Source: Prosthecobacter dejongeii (GTDB taxonomy: Bacteria > Verrucomicrobiota > Verrucomicrobiia > Verrucomicrobiales > Verrucomicrobiaceae). Taken from it: a DNA stretch of 64,000 nt. Below the pieces are notes generated by a model. It saw nothing but the letters and a program-made list of their open reading frames with translations, was not told where the DNA came from and searched no databases. Of the stretch, positions 52,126-61,782 are shown one piece after another (position 1 is the stretch's first letter; each line of letters opens with the position of its first letter). The DNA lies in the NCBI RefSeq assembly GCF_014203045.1, contig NZ_JACHIF010000007.1, positions 62,001 through 126,000 on the forward strand, in the 5' to 3' direction. The translations under genes and the position numbers were made by a program.

Positions 52126-53724
52126 ATGAAAGCTGTCTTCTCCCTGTTCTCTGCGGCTTTGTGGCTGCCTTTGGTTCTGCCTGCCGCCGAGGCAAAGCCG
52201 CCTAACATCATCTTCATTCTCGCCGATGATCTGGGCTATGGCGACATCGGGGCTTACAAAAAGCAGCCTTCCAAAATCCCCACACCGAATGTGGATCGCA
52301 TTGCCAAGGAGGGCATTCGTTTCACTGATGCTCATTCACCGGCCTCGGTCTGTTCACCCACCCGTTATGCCTTGATGACGGGGCGTTACGCCTGGAGGTC
52401 GAAGTTGCAGCAAGGTGTCGTGGCCCCCTGGGGCGCTCCTTTGCTCCAAGACGCGCAATATACTGTGGCTGAATTGCTGCGTGAGCATGGTTATACCACA
52501 GGGCTCATTGGCAAATGGCATCTGGGCATTCAGTGGCCGACGAAGGACGGCCAGCCTGCCGCTGCTGGTGAGGACAGGCTGAGCAATGTGGACTTCACCC
52601 AGCCTTTCAAAGGCGGTCCTTTGGACCACGGTTTTGATCATTATTTCGGTGTGGATGTTCCGAACTACCCTCCCTACTGCTTTTTGAAAAACGACCGTAC
52701 GGTGGGGATTCCTACACTGCCTGATACCGGGCGTGTGGATGGCTTTAATCGCCCTGGTCCCATGATGCCCGGATGGAAGCTGGTGGACATCCTGCCTGAA
52801 CTGAACCGCCAGGCCGTGAGCTTTGTGGAAACTTCCGCCAAAAGTGGCAAGCCCTTCTTTCTCTACTACGCGCTCACCTCACCCCATTATCCCGTCGTGC
52901 CCGCGAAGGAGTTTCAGGGCAAGACGACCGTGGGTGATTATGGCGACTTTGTTTTCCAGACGGACTGGTGCGTCGGCCAGATTCTTGAGGCTTTGGAGCG
53001 CGAAGGTATTGCCGACAATACTCTCGTCATCTTCACCAGTGACAATGGGCCGGAAGTCACTGGGGAGGTGAAGCCCGGCGTCTATGATCGTGTGCAACAA
53101 TACAAGCACCACAGCCTGGATGGTCTCCGCGGGGCTAAACGCGACCTCTGGGAAGCCGGGCACAGGGTGCCCTTCGTCGCCCGCTGGCCCAAAAAGATCG
53201 CCGCTGGCAGCGTGAGTGATGAAACCATCTGCCATGTGGATTTCATGAGCACCGCCGCAGCCATCGTAGGTGCTGAATATCCTGCCGATACCGCAGTGGA
53301 CAGCCACAACCTGCTATCCATTTTATGGAATGAAAAGCTCGGGCGGCCCGTGCGTGAAGCCACGGTTCATCACAGCGGCTCTGGCCGATTTGCCATCCGC
53401 AAAGGCGACTGGGTGCTCATCGCCCACATTATCGGAGATGACAACCGCCGCGCAGGAGAGCCAGAGTGGATGAAAAAGCAACGCGGCTACACCGCTCATG
53501 ATCAGCCTGGAGAACTCTACAATCTCAAAGATGACCTCATCGAGAAGAATAACCTCTATGCTTCCAAACCCGAGATTGTGACCGAACTGCGCACCCTGCT
53601 GGAAAAATACGTGGCCGAAGGCCGCTCCACACCAGGGCCTTCCCAGGCCAATGACGTGCCGGTGAGCATCAACAAACCTCTGCCAAAACAGCCTGGTAAA
53701 AAAGCCCAGGCCGCCCGCTCATGA
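52126..53724 (+). CDS. Secreted sulfatase, canonical Cys type (2 of 3)
   Basis: 532 residues with signal peptide (MKAVFSLFSAALWLPLVLPA). S1 sulfatase: 'ILADDLGYGDIG', formylglycine site 'SVCSPTRYALMTGRYAW' (Cys76), 'FTSDNGPEVTG'. Clusters with arylsulfatase A-type enzymes. The final TGA overlaps the ATG of the next sulfatase by four bases, showing translational coupling. Confidence 0.94.
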   Translation: MKAVFSLFSAALWLPLVLPAAEAKPPNIIFILADDLGYGDIGAYKKQPSKIPTPNVDRIAKEGIRFTDAHSPASVCSPTRYALMTGRYAWRSKLQQGVVAPWGAPLLQDAQYTVAELLREHGYTTGLIGKWHLGIQWPTKDGQPAAAGEDRLSNVDFTQPFKGGPLDHGFDHYFGVDVPNYPPYCFLKNDRTVGIPTLPDTGRVDGFNRPGPMMPGWKLVDILPELNRQAVSFVETSAKSGKPFFLYYALTSPHYPVVPAKEFQGKTTVGDYGDFVFQTDWCVGQILEALEREGIADNTLVIFTSDNGPEVTGEVKPGVYDRVQQYKHHSLDGLRGAKRDLWEAGHRVPFVARWPKKIAAGSVSDETICHVDFMSTAAAIVGAEYPADTAVDSHNLLSILWNEKLGRPVREATVHHSGSGRFAIRKGDWVLIAHIIGDDNRRAGEPEWMKKQRGYTAHDQPGELYNLKDDLIEKNNLYASKPEIVTELRTLLEKYVAEGRSTPGPSQANDVPVSINKPLPKQPGKKAQAARS

Positions 53725-55529
53725 AGCTGATCACCCTCTGCCTTTTCCTGTTCGTAAGCCTCCTAAAAGCGGGGGATCGGCCTAACATCTTATGGATCAC
53801 GAGTGAGGATAATAGCCCTTACCTCGGTTGTTATGGCGACAAGCTGGCCGTGACGCCGCATCTAGACAAGTTGGCATCTCAGGGACTGCGTTATCGTCAT
53901 GCCTATTCGAATGCACCTGTTTGTTCAACCGCGCGCACCACCCTCATCACGGGTATGTATGCCAGCACCCTGGGGGTGCACAATCACCGCAGTGCCGTGG
54001 CCATTCCGCCTGTGTTCAAGCTTTATCCAGAACACCTCCGTGCCGCAGGTTACTACTGTACAAATAACAGCAAGACCGACTACAATGTGGCCGACATTGG
54101 TAAGAAGCTTTGGGATGAGAGTAGCAACAAAGCGCATTATAAAAATCGTGCGGAGGGGCAGCCCTTCTTCGCCATTTTTAACTTCACTACCAGCCATGAA
54201 AGCCAGGTTGCCCCTAAGCCCGGCAAAACCAGCTTTCGCATCGCGCCGGAGGCCATGCCCCTGCCGCCTTATCACCCGGATACGCCAGAGATCCGCCGGG
54301 ACTGGGCCAACTATTATGACCAGATGACCCTGATGGATACGCAGGTGGGGCAAGTGCTGGAGGAATTGGAGAAGGCGGGTCTCGCTGATGAAACCATTGT
54401 TTTCTACTATGGCGACCACGGCGGTGCTCTGCCGCGTGGGAAACGGAATATCCACGATTCCGGCACTCGTGTGCCTTTGATCGTTCGCATCCCTCAGAAA
54501 TGGCAGCATCTGGCTCCTGCCAAGCCGGGGGAATGGGTGGACGATTTGGTCAGTTTTGTGGACTTCCCAGCCACCGTTTTTAGCCTCTGCCAGGTCCCCA
54601 TTCCAGCTCATTACCAGGGGCAGCCTTTCTTGGGTAAAAAGAAGGCCTCCCCCCGCGATCACGTCTTCCTTTACCGGGGGCGCATGGATGAGCGATACGA
54701 CACCATTCGTGCTGTTCGCGATGCGGACTTCCGCTACGTGCGCAATTACTCCCCACATCGCCCTTGGGGGCAGCATTACAGTTATCCGTTCCAGGTGCAG
54801 CCTAGCATGCGTTCCTGGTATGCCGAATTTGCCGCAGGCCGCTGCAATGACGTTCAGTCGGTCTATTGGAAAGCGAAGCCCAGTGAGGAGCTGTACCAGC
54901 CTATGGTGGATCCCTTCGAGCTGACTAATCTAGCCCAACAAACGATGCATCAAGATCGGCTGGTCAAGATGCGTCAGGTATTGCGTGAGGAAATGCTGAG
55001 TACTCGCGATACAGTCTTCATTCCTGAAGGCATGTACAGTCAGCTCGCAGGCGACCAGACAATCTATGACTATGCTCAGAGTGATGCCTATCCTCTGGAA
55101 CGGCTCATGGATCTGGCGGGTGCGGCTACAATGCGAAATGCAGCCAATCTTCCAGCATTCATGGGAGCGTTGGGGGATCCGCATCCGCTCATTCGTTATT
55201 GGGCTGCCACCGGGTGCTTGATCCTCCAGGAGAAAGCAGCTCCCGCTCAAAAGATTTTGACCTCATTGCTCCAGGACGATTTTAAAGATGTGAGAGTGGT
55301 TGCCGCAGAGGCTCTCGCCTATTTAGGCGAGAAAGATTCTTCTTTAGCCGCTGTGAAAGGCGTGATCGAAACAGGCTCCCTTTACGAATCACTGGCTGCG
55401 CTTAATGCCCTCGACTTCATGTGGAAAGCAGGACATGTCACGAGAGATGAAGCGAGAGCAATGGTCAAGAACCTGAAGACCAAGGAGCCTAACGATCGCA
55501 TTCCAAAATACCTTCTATCTGAAGACTGA
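53721..55529 (+). CDS. Secreted sulfatase with HEAT-like tail and odd active-site motif (3 of 3)
   Basis: 602 residues with signal peptide (MKLITLCLFLFVSLLKA). The N-terminal 420 residues are an S1 sulfatase resembling heparan N-sulfatases: 'WITSEDNSPYLGCYGD' and 'YYGDHGGALPRGK'. The maturation site reads 'APVCSTARTTLITG' (Cys68), with Thr where the C-x-P/A-x-R rule expects Pro or Ala. The last 150 residues are HEAT-like helices ('DPHPLIRYWAATGCLIL', 'DVRVVAAEALAYLGEK'). Its start overlaps the previous gene. Confidence 0.9.
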   Translation: MKLITLCLFLFVSLLKAGDRPNILWITSEDNSPYLGCYGDKLAVTPHLDKLASQGLRYRHAYSNAPVCSTARTTLITGMYASTLGVHNHRSAVAIPPVFKLYPEHLRAAGYYCTNNSKTDYNVADIGKKLWDESSNKAHYKNRAEGQPFFAIFNFTTSHESQVAPKPGKTSFRIAPEAMPLPPYHPDTPEIRRDWANYYDQMTLMDTQVGQVLEELEKAGLADETIVFYYGDHGGALPRGKRNIHDSGTRVPLIVRIPQKWQHLAPAKPGEWVDDLVSFVDFPATVFSLCQVPIPAHYQGQPFLGKKKASPRDHVFLYRGRMDERYDTIRAVRDADFRYVRNYSPHRPWGQHYSYPFQVQPSMRSWYAEFAAGRCNDVQSVYWKAKPSEELYQPMVDPFELTNLAQQTMHQDRLVKMRQVLREEMLSTRDTVFIPEGMYSQLAGDQTIYDYAQSDAYPLERLMDLAGAATMRNAANLPAFMGALGDPHPLIRYWAATGCLILQEKAAPAQKILTSLLQDDFKDVRVVAAEALAYLGEKDSSLAAVKGVIETGSLYESLAALNALDFMWKAGHVTRDEARAMVKNLKTKEPNDRIPKYLLSED

Positions 55530-55646
55530 AAGCTGAGGCTAGGCTCTCAGCGTATCGAGTTTTATCCCGCAACAGCCTCAGACATCCACAGTATCTGAAA
55601 GGAACATCTGTTCGCACTTGCCCGTTCTATACGTATCTCTGTTCGC

Positions 55647-56813
55647 ATGAAATTTGTCCCTTTGAGATTGCTTTCCGTTTCCGCCGCCCTGGTGCTGGTC
55701 TCGGTTTCCTTTGGTTTTGCGCAGGCACCGGGTGACTGGGCTCATTCAAGAGGGAATGAGGCGATGACGGGAGTTACGCCCACCGAGCTGCGATTTCCTC
55801 TGGAACTAGCCTGGGAATTTAAGCTTCAGGAAAAGCCCAAGGGCCAGGGGGAGATGCTTGTCAGCTCGGCTGTCGTGCGCGGGGGGAAAGTCTATGCGGG
55901 TTGCAAAGATGGTAAATTTTATGCACTGGATTTAGCCACGGGCGCTAAAAAATGGGAAGTGACTGCGAAAGGTGCTTTCGATGGTGCGGCGTCATTTGCA
56001 GGTGAACTCGTGGTCGCTGGTTGTCAGGATGGTTTTGTTTATGCCTGGAATGCGGAAACGGGGGCGGAGGTTTGGAAGTTTGAGACCGAAGCCGAGATTC
56101 ATGCGGCCTCAAATACTTGGACCGATCCCAAAACCGGTGAACAGAAAATCCTCATCGGAAGTTATGACTATAATGTGTATTGCCTGGATGCGAAAACGGG
56201 CAAGAAGGCCTGGTCAGCCGAGACGGGATATTACATCAACGGAGGCTCTGCGGTGGGAGATGGGATGGTGGTATTTGGTGGCTGTGACAGTGTTCTTCAT
56301 GTCCACGATGTCCAGACAGGTGTAGAGAAGCGCCAGATCGAAGTGGGCTCCTACATCGGTAATAATGTGGCCATTTCAGATGGGGTGGTGTATGTCTCCC
56401 ATTACGGAAATCGAGTGGGGGCTTACAGCCTCAGCGATGGTGCTAAGGTGTGGGAGTATGGTGAACGTGAATTCGAATTTTACGCCGCTCCTGCGATCTG
56501 GGAAAAAGCCGTTTATGTAGGCGGACGTGACAAGAGATTTCACGCCATTGACCGAGTGACTGGGGCTAAGCTGTGGGAATATCGCTGCCGGGATCGCATA
56601 GATAGCAGTGCTGTTGTCTGTGCAGGTAAAGTGGCCCTTTTTGGTAGCGACGACGGTTATGTGTATGCCCTAGATCTGAAGGATGGCAAAGAGCTCTGGC
56701 AGTATGAAATCGGTGCGCCGGTAAAGACCTCTCCAGCAGTAGCTGGGGACTATGTGATTTTTGGCGCTGATGATGGGGTGCTGTATGCTTTTAAAAACGC
56801 AGCTATGAAGTGA
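55647..56813 (+). CDS. Secreted PQQ-type beta-propeller (BamB-like)
   Basis: 388 residues with signal peptide. Blade repeats 'YALDLATGAKKWEV', 'YAWNAETGAEVWKFE', 'YCLDAKTGKKAWSAE', 'GAYSLSDGAKVWEYG', 'HAIDRVTGAKLWEYR' and 'YALDLKDGKELWQYE' give a seven- or eight-bladed propeller like BamB or quinoprotein-type binding proteins. No catalytic PQQ residues can be named. Starts 118 bp after the sulfatase row and may be transcribed with it. Confidence 0.85.
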   Translation: MKFVPLRLLSVSAALVLVSVSFGFAQAPGDWAHSRGNEAMTGVTPTELRFPLELAWEFKLQEKPKGQGEMLVSSAVVRGGKVYAGCKDGKFYALDLATGAKKWEVTAKGAFDGAASFAGELVVAGCQDGFVYAWNAETGAEVWKFETEAEIHAASNTWTDPKTGEQKILIGSYDYNVYCLDAKTGKKAWSAETGYYINGGSAVGDGMVVFGGCDSVLHVHDVQTGVEKRQIEVGSYIGNNVAISDGVVYVSHYGNRVGAYSLSDGAKVWEYGEREFEFYAAPAIWEKAVYVGGRDKRFHAIDRVTGAKLWEYRCRDRIDSSAVVCAGKVALFGSDDGYVYALDLKDGKELWQYEIGAPVKTSPAVAGDYVIFGADDGVLYAFKNAAMK

Positions 56814-56882
56814 ACGAGTAAGCTGGTGAGTGGAGCTGACCAGTGAGATCTCAAGGGTGAAGACGTTCGCTTCTTTAATCCT

Positions 56883-58604
56883 ATGAACTTCACCATCTCT
56901 AAATACCTTTGTGCAGTCCTAACCAGCCTGGTCCTAGGCCTCAGTTCGATAGTGATTGGAGCAGATGTCATTCGGGCTGATGTGTGCGTTTATGGTGGGA
57001 CCAGCGGTGGAGTCGCTGCGGCTGTGCAGGCAGCGCGTATGGGGAAGAAAGTGGTTTTGGCTGAACCTGGGCGTCATTTGGGTGGAATGACTTCGGGCGG
57101 ACTCAGTGCCGTGGATATTGGTGAGCCACGTAGCGTAGGTGGCATTGCTCGGGAGTATTTCACCCGACTGGCAGCCACCGTTGGGACCACTCTTTCATGG
57201 GACAAACCTTTCAACAATAAAGGAGGAGGCCCTGCCACAGGTGGAGCCTACGCAATCGAGCCTCACAAAGCCGAAGCAGTCTTCGATCAGATGGTTAACG
57301 AAGCGGGTGTTCAGCTTCATTTCCAGGCGAAGTTAGCCAAGGTCCTCAAAAAAGACGCGCGCATCACCGAATGGGAAGCGGAAGATGGGACGATCTTCCG
57401 GGCCTCCATGTTTATTGATGCCACGTATGAGGGGGATCTCATGGCTAAGGCGGGTGTCAGTTATACGGTCATGCGTGAGGGCAATGCGAAGTACGGAGAG
57501 ACCTACAATGGCATCTATTATGATGCCAAATACACGCCTCGTTTAGATCACCTCCAGCCAGGTGAAAACGGACGTGTCAAAGGTGGGCAAGGGGTGTGGG
57601 ACCGTGATTTTCCTCTAGACCCTTATCAAATCAAAGGCGATCCCAACAGTGGTCTGTTGCCGCTCATTCAGGCCGGTGACCCTGGGTTGGTCGGGGCTGC
57701 GGCTCCAGGCGTCCAGGCATATTGTTTCCGTTTGTGTTTAACGGATGATCCGGCCAATCGCCTCCCCATTCAGCCACCTCCCGATTACGATCCTAAAACG
57801 TACGAACTCGTGGTTCGATTCATAGATGCCTGCAAAGCCAATGGCGACGATATGGACCTTCGCTGGTTTTCCAAGTATGATGCATTGCCTAACCATAAAT
57901 GGGATTTTAACACCGCCACTTTTGGAGGTAACTTGCCTGGGGCGAGTCGTGAGTGGCCGGAGGCCAGTTATGCACGCAGGGGGGAGATCGCCAAAGAGCA
58001 TGAAAACTACCATCGTGGTCTATTGCACTTTTTAGCCACCGACCCACGCGTTCCTCAAAAAGTACGTGCTGACATGCAGCGTTTCGGGCTGCCTCGGGAT
58101 GAGTTTACAGACACTGGAGGCTGGCCTCACCAGATCTATGTCCGTGAAGCACGCCGGATGATCAGTGACTTGGTGATGACAGAACACCATACCTTTGGGC
58201 GACAAACAGCCCCCAAGTCTGTGAGTCTTGGGAGTTACGGCACAGATACGCATGAGATTCGGCGCATCGTGAAAGACGGTGTGGTGACTCGCGAAGGAAA
58301 AACGGCCGGGGGTAGGGGAGGTTTTGGGCCTTACCCGATTGGCTACGACTGCATCGTGCCAAAGCAGAAAGAGTGTGAAAATCTTCTGGTGACTTTTGCT
58401 CTCAGTTGCAGTCACACAGCCTTTAGCAGTCTGCGAATGGAACCGGTCTTTATGGTGACCAGTCAAAGTGCCGCTACGGCTGCCGTTTTAGCTTTGGACG
58501 ATGACTTGCCCGTGCAAGCATTGGACTATGAAAAATTACGCTTTCGATTGGAAAAAGATGGTCAGGTTTTGACCTGGAAATTTAAGGACAGAGGGAGCCA
58601 CTGA
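56883..58604 (+). CDS. Secreted FAD-dependent oxidoreductase
   Basis: 573 residues with signal peptide. FAD motif 'VCVYGGTSGGVAAAVQAARMG', then 'HLGGMTSGGLS' and a C-terminal 'LRMEPVFMVTSQSAATAA'. It is related to the product of 37982-40024 but lacks its golvesin-like tail. The neighbours (three sulfatases and a propeller) suggest a role in the same sugar pathway. A bidirectional terminator separates it from the convergent oxidoreductase gene. Confidence 0.88.
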   Translation: MNFTISKYLCAVLTSLVLGLSSIVIGADVIRADVCVYGGTSGGVAAAVQAARMGKKVVLAEPGRHLGGMTSGGLSAVDIGEPRSVGGIAREYFTRLAATVGTTLSWDKPFNNKGGGPATGGAYAIEPHKAEAVFDQMVNEAGVQLHFQAKLAKVLKKDARITEWEAEDGTIFRASMFIDATYEGDLMAKAGVSYTVMREGNAKYGETYNGIYYDAKYTPRLDHLQPGENGRVKGGQGVWDRDFPLDPYQIKGDPNSGLLPLIQAGDPGLVGAAAPGVQAYCFRLCLTDDPANRLPIQPPPDYDPKTYELVVRFIDACKANGDDMDLRWFSKYDALPNHKWDFNTATFGGNLPGASREWPEASYARRGEIAKEHENYHRGLLHFLATDPRVPQKVRADMQRFGLPRDEFTDTGGWPHQIYVREARRMISDLVMTEHHTFGRQTAPKSVSLGSYGTDTHEIRRIVKDGVVTREGKTAGGRGGFGPYPIGYDCIVPKQKECENLLVTFALSCSHTAFSSLRMEPVFMVTSQSAATAAVLALDDDLPVQALDYEKLRFRLEKDGQVLTWKFKDRGSH

Positions 58605-58633
58605 ATCATTCGTTTCGGCTCTCGATGCATAAC

Positions 58634-58668
58634 AAAAAGCAGGAAAGGCCAGCGCCCTTCCTGCTTTT
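58634..58668. terminator. Bidirectional terminator
   Basis: AAAAAGCAGGAAAGG / CCCTTCCTGCTTTT stem (one mismatch) with A/T runs on both sides, between two convergent genes. Confidence 0.85.
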
Positions 58669-58685
58669 GGGAATCAATCTGCGAA

Positions 58686-59723
58686 TCAGCCCAGATCGGC
58701 GATTGCCACAGGCTTGCCGCCTAGCTCAGCGCTTTTGTCAGAGGCGAAGATAACTTCAAATGTCCGGAGCGATTCGGTGAAACTCGTCAGAGGCATGTCC
58801 TTGTTCTCATCCAGCGCATCAAAGAAAGCCTGGAATTGAGTTTGGTAGGGATGGTCGCTCACATCACCAGAGTCCAGCATGTGCATGGACAGATTTCCCC
58901 AGGCTTTTTTGTCGGTCTTCAGTTTGTTGGAATGCAGTTTGTTATCCAGGAGGCTTCCCTCGCTGCCGACTAGATGTGTGTGGAAGTAGTAAGGTTGCAG
59001 GCAGTCCACTACGGCTGCAGTTTTGCCTACCGTGCCGTTCTTGAATTTCACCAGTGTCACACTGGTCGTGTCATACTCATAAGGGGCAAAGATTTCACTT
59101 TTTGACTTGGTGCTAAAGCTGGTCACGCTCTCCACTTCGCCAGGCATCACCATCAGCAGTGCGTCTAGTGCGTGGCAGCCTGCGGTTAGCAAGGCACTGC
59201 CGCCATCCTTTTTGCCGATGTTCCAGCGGAATTGGCCGTACCAGGGGCCAATGCCGTGATAATAGTCCACCTCGCCATAGTGAACCTCTCCCAGAAGACC
59301 TTCGTCAAGGATCGCTTTGGTGGATTGGAACTGACCTGAGAAACGGCACTCAAAACACACACAGCCCTTCACGCCATTGGCTTTGGCTGCCGCGACGATT
59401 TCTCGCACTTCCTGTAAGGAGTTCGCCATTGGTTTTTCCAGAATCACATGCTTTTTCGCATTGGCAGCGGCCACCGCTTGGTTGCGATGCTGGCTAGGGT
59501 AGCTAGTGATATCCACGACATGGATGTCTGGGTTTGCCAGCATGGCATCCAGATCCTGATAGGCCGTGATGGTGCCGCCATGTTTCGCACTCAGTTCCGC
59601 GCTGTCTAGGGGGCGGGAAGAATAAATAGCCGTCACCTGCGCCTGTTTGCTCGCATTGATCGCATCAATGTGCGCCGTGGCTGCCCAACCGTAACCGATG
59701 ATACCGACATTGTATTTTTTCAT
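58686..59723 (-). CDS. Gfo/Idh/MocA-family oxidoreductase
   Basis: ATG 59723 (MKKYNVGIIGYGWAATAH) gives 345 residues; a longer ATG at 59747 precedes it. The N-terminal Rossmann fold has 'VGIIGYGWAATAH' (NAD(P) motif) and 'VILEKPMANS' with the conserved Glu-Lys-Pro, and the C-terminal domain contributes 'GCHALDALLMV'. Such enzymes oxidise sugar hydroxyls. Cytosolic; it may process sugars released by the secreted enzymes. Confidence 0.92.
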   Translation of the reverse strand: MKKYNVGIIGYGWAATAHIDAINASKQAQVTAIYSSRPLDSAELSAKHGGTITAYQDLDAMLANPDIHVVDITSYPSQHRNQAVAAANAKKHVILEKPMANSLQEVREIVAAAKANGVKGCVCFECRFSGQFQSTKAILDEGLLGEVHYGEVDYYHGIGPWYGQFRWNIGKKDGGSALLTAGCHALDALLMVMPGEVESVTSFSTKSKSEIFAPYEYDTTSVTLVKFKNGTVGKTAAVVDCLQPYYFHTHLVGSEGSLLDNKLHSNKLKTDKKAWGNLSMHMLDSGDVSDHPYQTQFQAFFDALDENKDMPLTSFTESLRTFEVIFASDKSAELGGKPVAIADLG

Positions 59724-59872
59724 GGGAAAGAAGTCACATAGCTCCAAAATGACAGGAGGTATGTCAAATCATATACCTATCCCAGCCTGCAAGACTTTCA
59801 CTCACCCATGCCTGAAACACGTACTTCTGTGTGTTGATGGGCAACGTGAGTTCTTTTGCCCGCGCCTGTGCC

Positions 59873-61564
59873 CTATGGGTTTCTTCTCCAACGCAGCATG
59901 ACCGTTCCTAAGACTAGAAAAAAGCAGCCCGCGGAAAAGACATCTCCATAGCGTGCATAAAACGTTATTTCACCAACCTTTGGCACTTTCACTTCGCCTG
60001 GTAAAAAGCCTTCAATGAAAGTGTTTCCTGTCTCTGGATCTGCTAGGCGGGATTTCACTTGGCCATTGATGTCAATGAAGCAGCTTACTCCCGTATTGGC
60101 GGCCCTCACCATGGGGCGGCGGAGTTCGATGGCGCGGAACTTGGCATTGGCCAGGTGTACCTCCGTCTCCACACTGTTAAGGAACCATCCATCATTCGTG
60201 ATATTCACCAACATCTGCGCGCCAGGTCTCACAAATCGCCGAACGAGTCGTCCCACCGTATCCTCGAAGCAAATCATGGGAATCAGATCTACTTCTGGCT
60301 TGGCCAGACGCAGAGGTTCAGTGGTCACTCCAGGTTGAAAGTCTCCTTGAAGTACGCCTTGGAGGAAAGAAAATGGTGGCACATTTCGGTAGGGCAGATA
60401 CTCACCAAATGGCACTAGGTGCACTTTGTGATATTCCTGCCGCTGCTCATACTTCTCGCGGAACAAAACGGCGGAGACATGCCCTACTCGAGGGGCTTCA
60501 TAGATTTCGGTGCCCGTTAAGAGGCTATAGTCACCTGCGCCTAACAAATCATTGAAAAAAGACTCGTGTGCAGGTAATCCATCCACGGCTTCAGGCATCC
60601 CATGGAGGTGGACGGGCAGCGCACTTTCTGGCCAGATGACCAGGTCTGTGTGAGTTACGCCGTCTCGAGCTTCAGCATTCAGCCTGGTGAAGTCATACAA
60701 ACGCTTGTAAACCTGCGGCCCTAGCGCCCCGGACCACGCATCTACCTGCGCTACGTTGGGCTGCACCAGCACGGTGCGCACGGTGACGATCTCGGCTTCC
60801 TTATTTGGAATCAGCCGCATCATGCCGTAGCCTGCTACGCTGAGTAAAAGCACCATCGCGAAAGTGAAGTCCAGTCGGGAACGGCAGGTGCCCTCACCAC
60901 GATATACCGATACTATCCGTGCCATGGCATTCCAGGCCGTACAGACCACAAAGACGGGCAGGAAAGATAGCCCCATGACGCCGACCAGATCTGCGGCTTG
61001 TATCAGGACTTGGTTCTGATGTAATCCTACGCCCAAGCCATTCCAGCCGAATCCCGAGAATAACAAAAAGCTGCGCACCCACTCTAAACCTGCCCATGCT
61101 GCTGCAGCCAGGAGCGAACAACGCAGCGAATGTAAAGTGCTCATTTGCCAGGGGCCCATGGCCAACTGTTGAGGATTGGGCCGGGCAAACCGTGCGACGA
61201 ACCAAGCCCAAACGCCAAAATACAAAGCACAATACAGTGCCAAGCCGATGACAGCAGCCATGCCCAGCAACTCAGCACCCCATCCGCACCAAGTGTCATC
61301 TCTAGCCCCCGCGCGCACTCGCGACGAATGTCGCAACCAGCTTAAGTTGGGTATCCAAAAAGCCACGCCGGTCAAATAACCCCATAGAAAAGGACTCCGT
61401 GGCCCTTCGCTTCCGGGGCGCACGACTGGCCATAGCAGAAATAAAAGTGGCAGCAGCCATGCCCAAACCATGACTTCCAGGTTCCATCCTGGATAAGCCA
61501 GTGATAGCGCCACGCCGCTGATCAGCGGCAGAATCAAAGGAAGGGCACGGGAAATAGAGAACAT
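59873..61564 (-). CDS. lnt: Apolipoprotein N-acyltransferase
   Basis: ATG 61564 (MFSISRALPLILPL) gives 563 residues; the reading from 61624 adds 20 polar residues. Six N-terminal membrane helices are followed by a nitrilase-fold periplasmic domain with the triad in 'IWPESALP' (Glu), 'EYHKVHLVPFGEYLP' (Lys) and 'IPMICFEDTVG' (Cys). It adds the third acyl chain to the lipid-modified Cys of lipoproteins, complementing LspA in this window. The protein is a little longer than E. coli Lnt. Confidence 0.94.
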   Translation of the reverse strand: MFSISRALPLILPLISGVALSLAYPGWNLEVMVWAWLLPLLFLLWPVVRPGSEGPRSPFLWGYLTGVAFWIPNLSWLRHSSRVRAGARDDTWCGWGAELLGMAAVIGLALYCALYFGVWAWFVARFARPNPQQLAMGPWQMSTLHSLRCSLLAAAAWAGLEWVRSFLLFSGFGWNGLGVGLHQNQVLIQAADLVGVMGLSFLPVFVVCTAWNAMARIVSVYRGEGTCRSRLDFTFAMVLLLSVAGYGMMRLIPNKEAEIVTVRTVLVQPNVAQVDAWSGALGPQVYKRLYDFTRLNAEARDGVTHTDLVIWPESALPVHLHGMPEAVDGLPAHESFFNDLLGAGDYSLLTGTEIYEAPRVGHVSAVLFREKYEQRQEYHKVHLVPFGEYLPYRNVPPFSFLQGVLQGDFQPGVTTEPLRLAKPEVDLIPMICFEDTVGRLVRRFVRPGAQMLVNITNDGWFLNSVETEVHLANAKFRAIELRRPMVRAANTGVSCFIDINGQVKSRLADPETGNTFIEGFLPGEVKVPKVGEITFYARYGDVFSAGCFFLVLGTVMLRWRRNP

Positions 61565-61782
61565 GGAAGATACTACCAAGACATGTCCACCGCTGCCGCT
61601 CTGTCCACGGCTTATTCCTGACAATGCAGTCTTCTAGGTGATGCCTCAGGCCCATTAGGCTGATCATGGGCCAATCCGCTTTTAGACAGGCTCTTGGTCA
61701 ATGGGTTTCCTGAAAGCCGCGATTGGAAAAAGATGTCGATTTTCGCAAACGCGGCTCAGCACGTGGCCTGGTTTAATCGACG

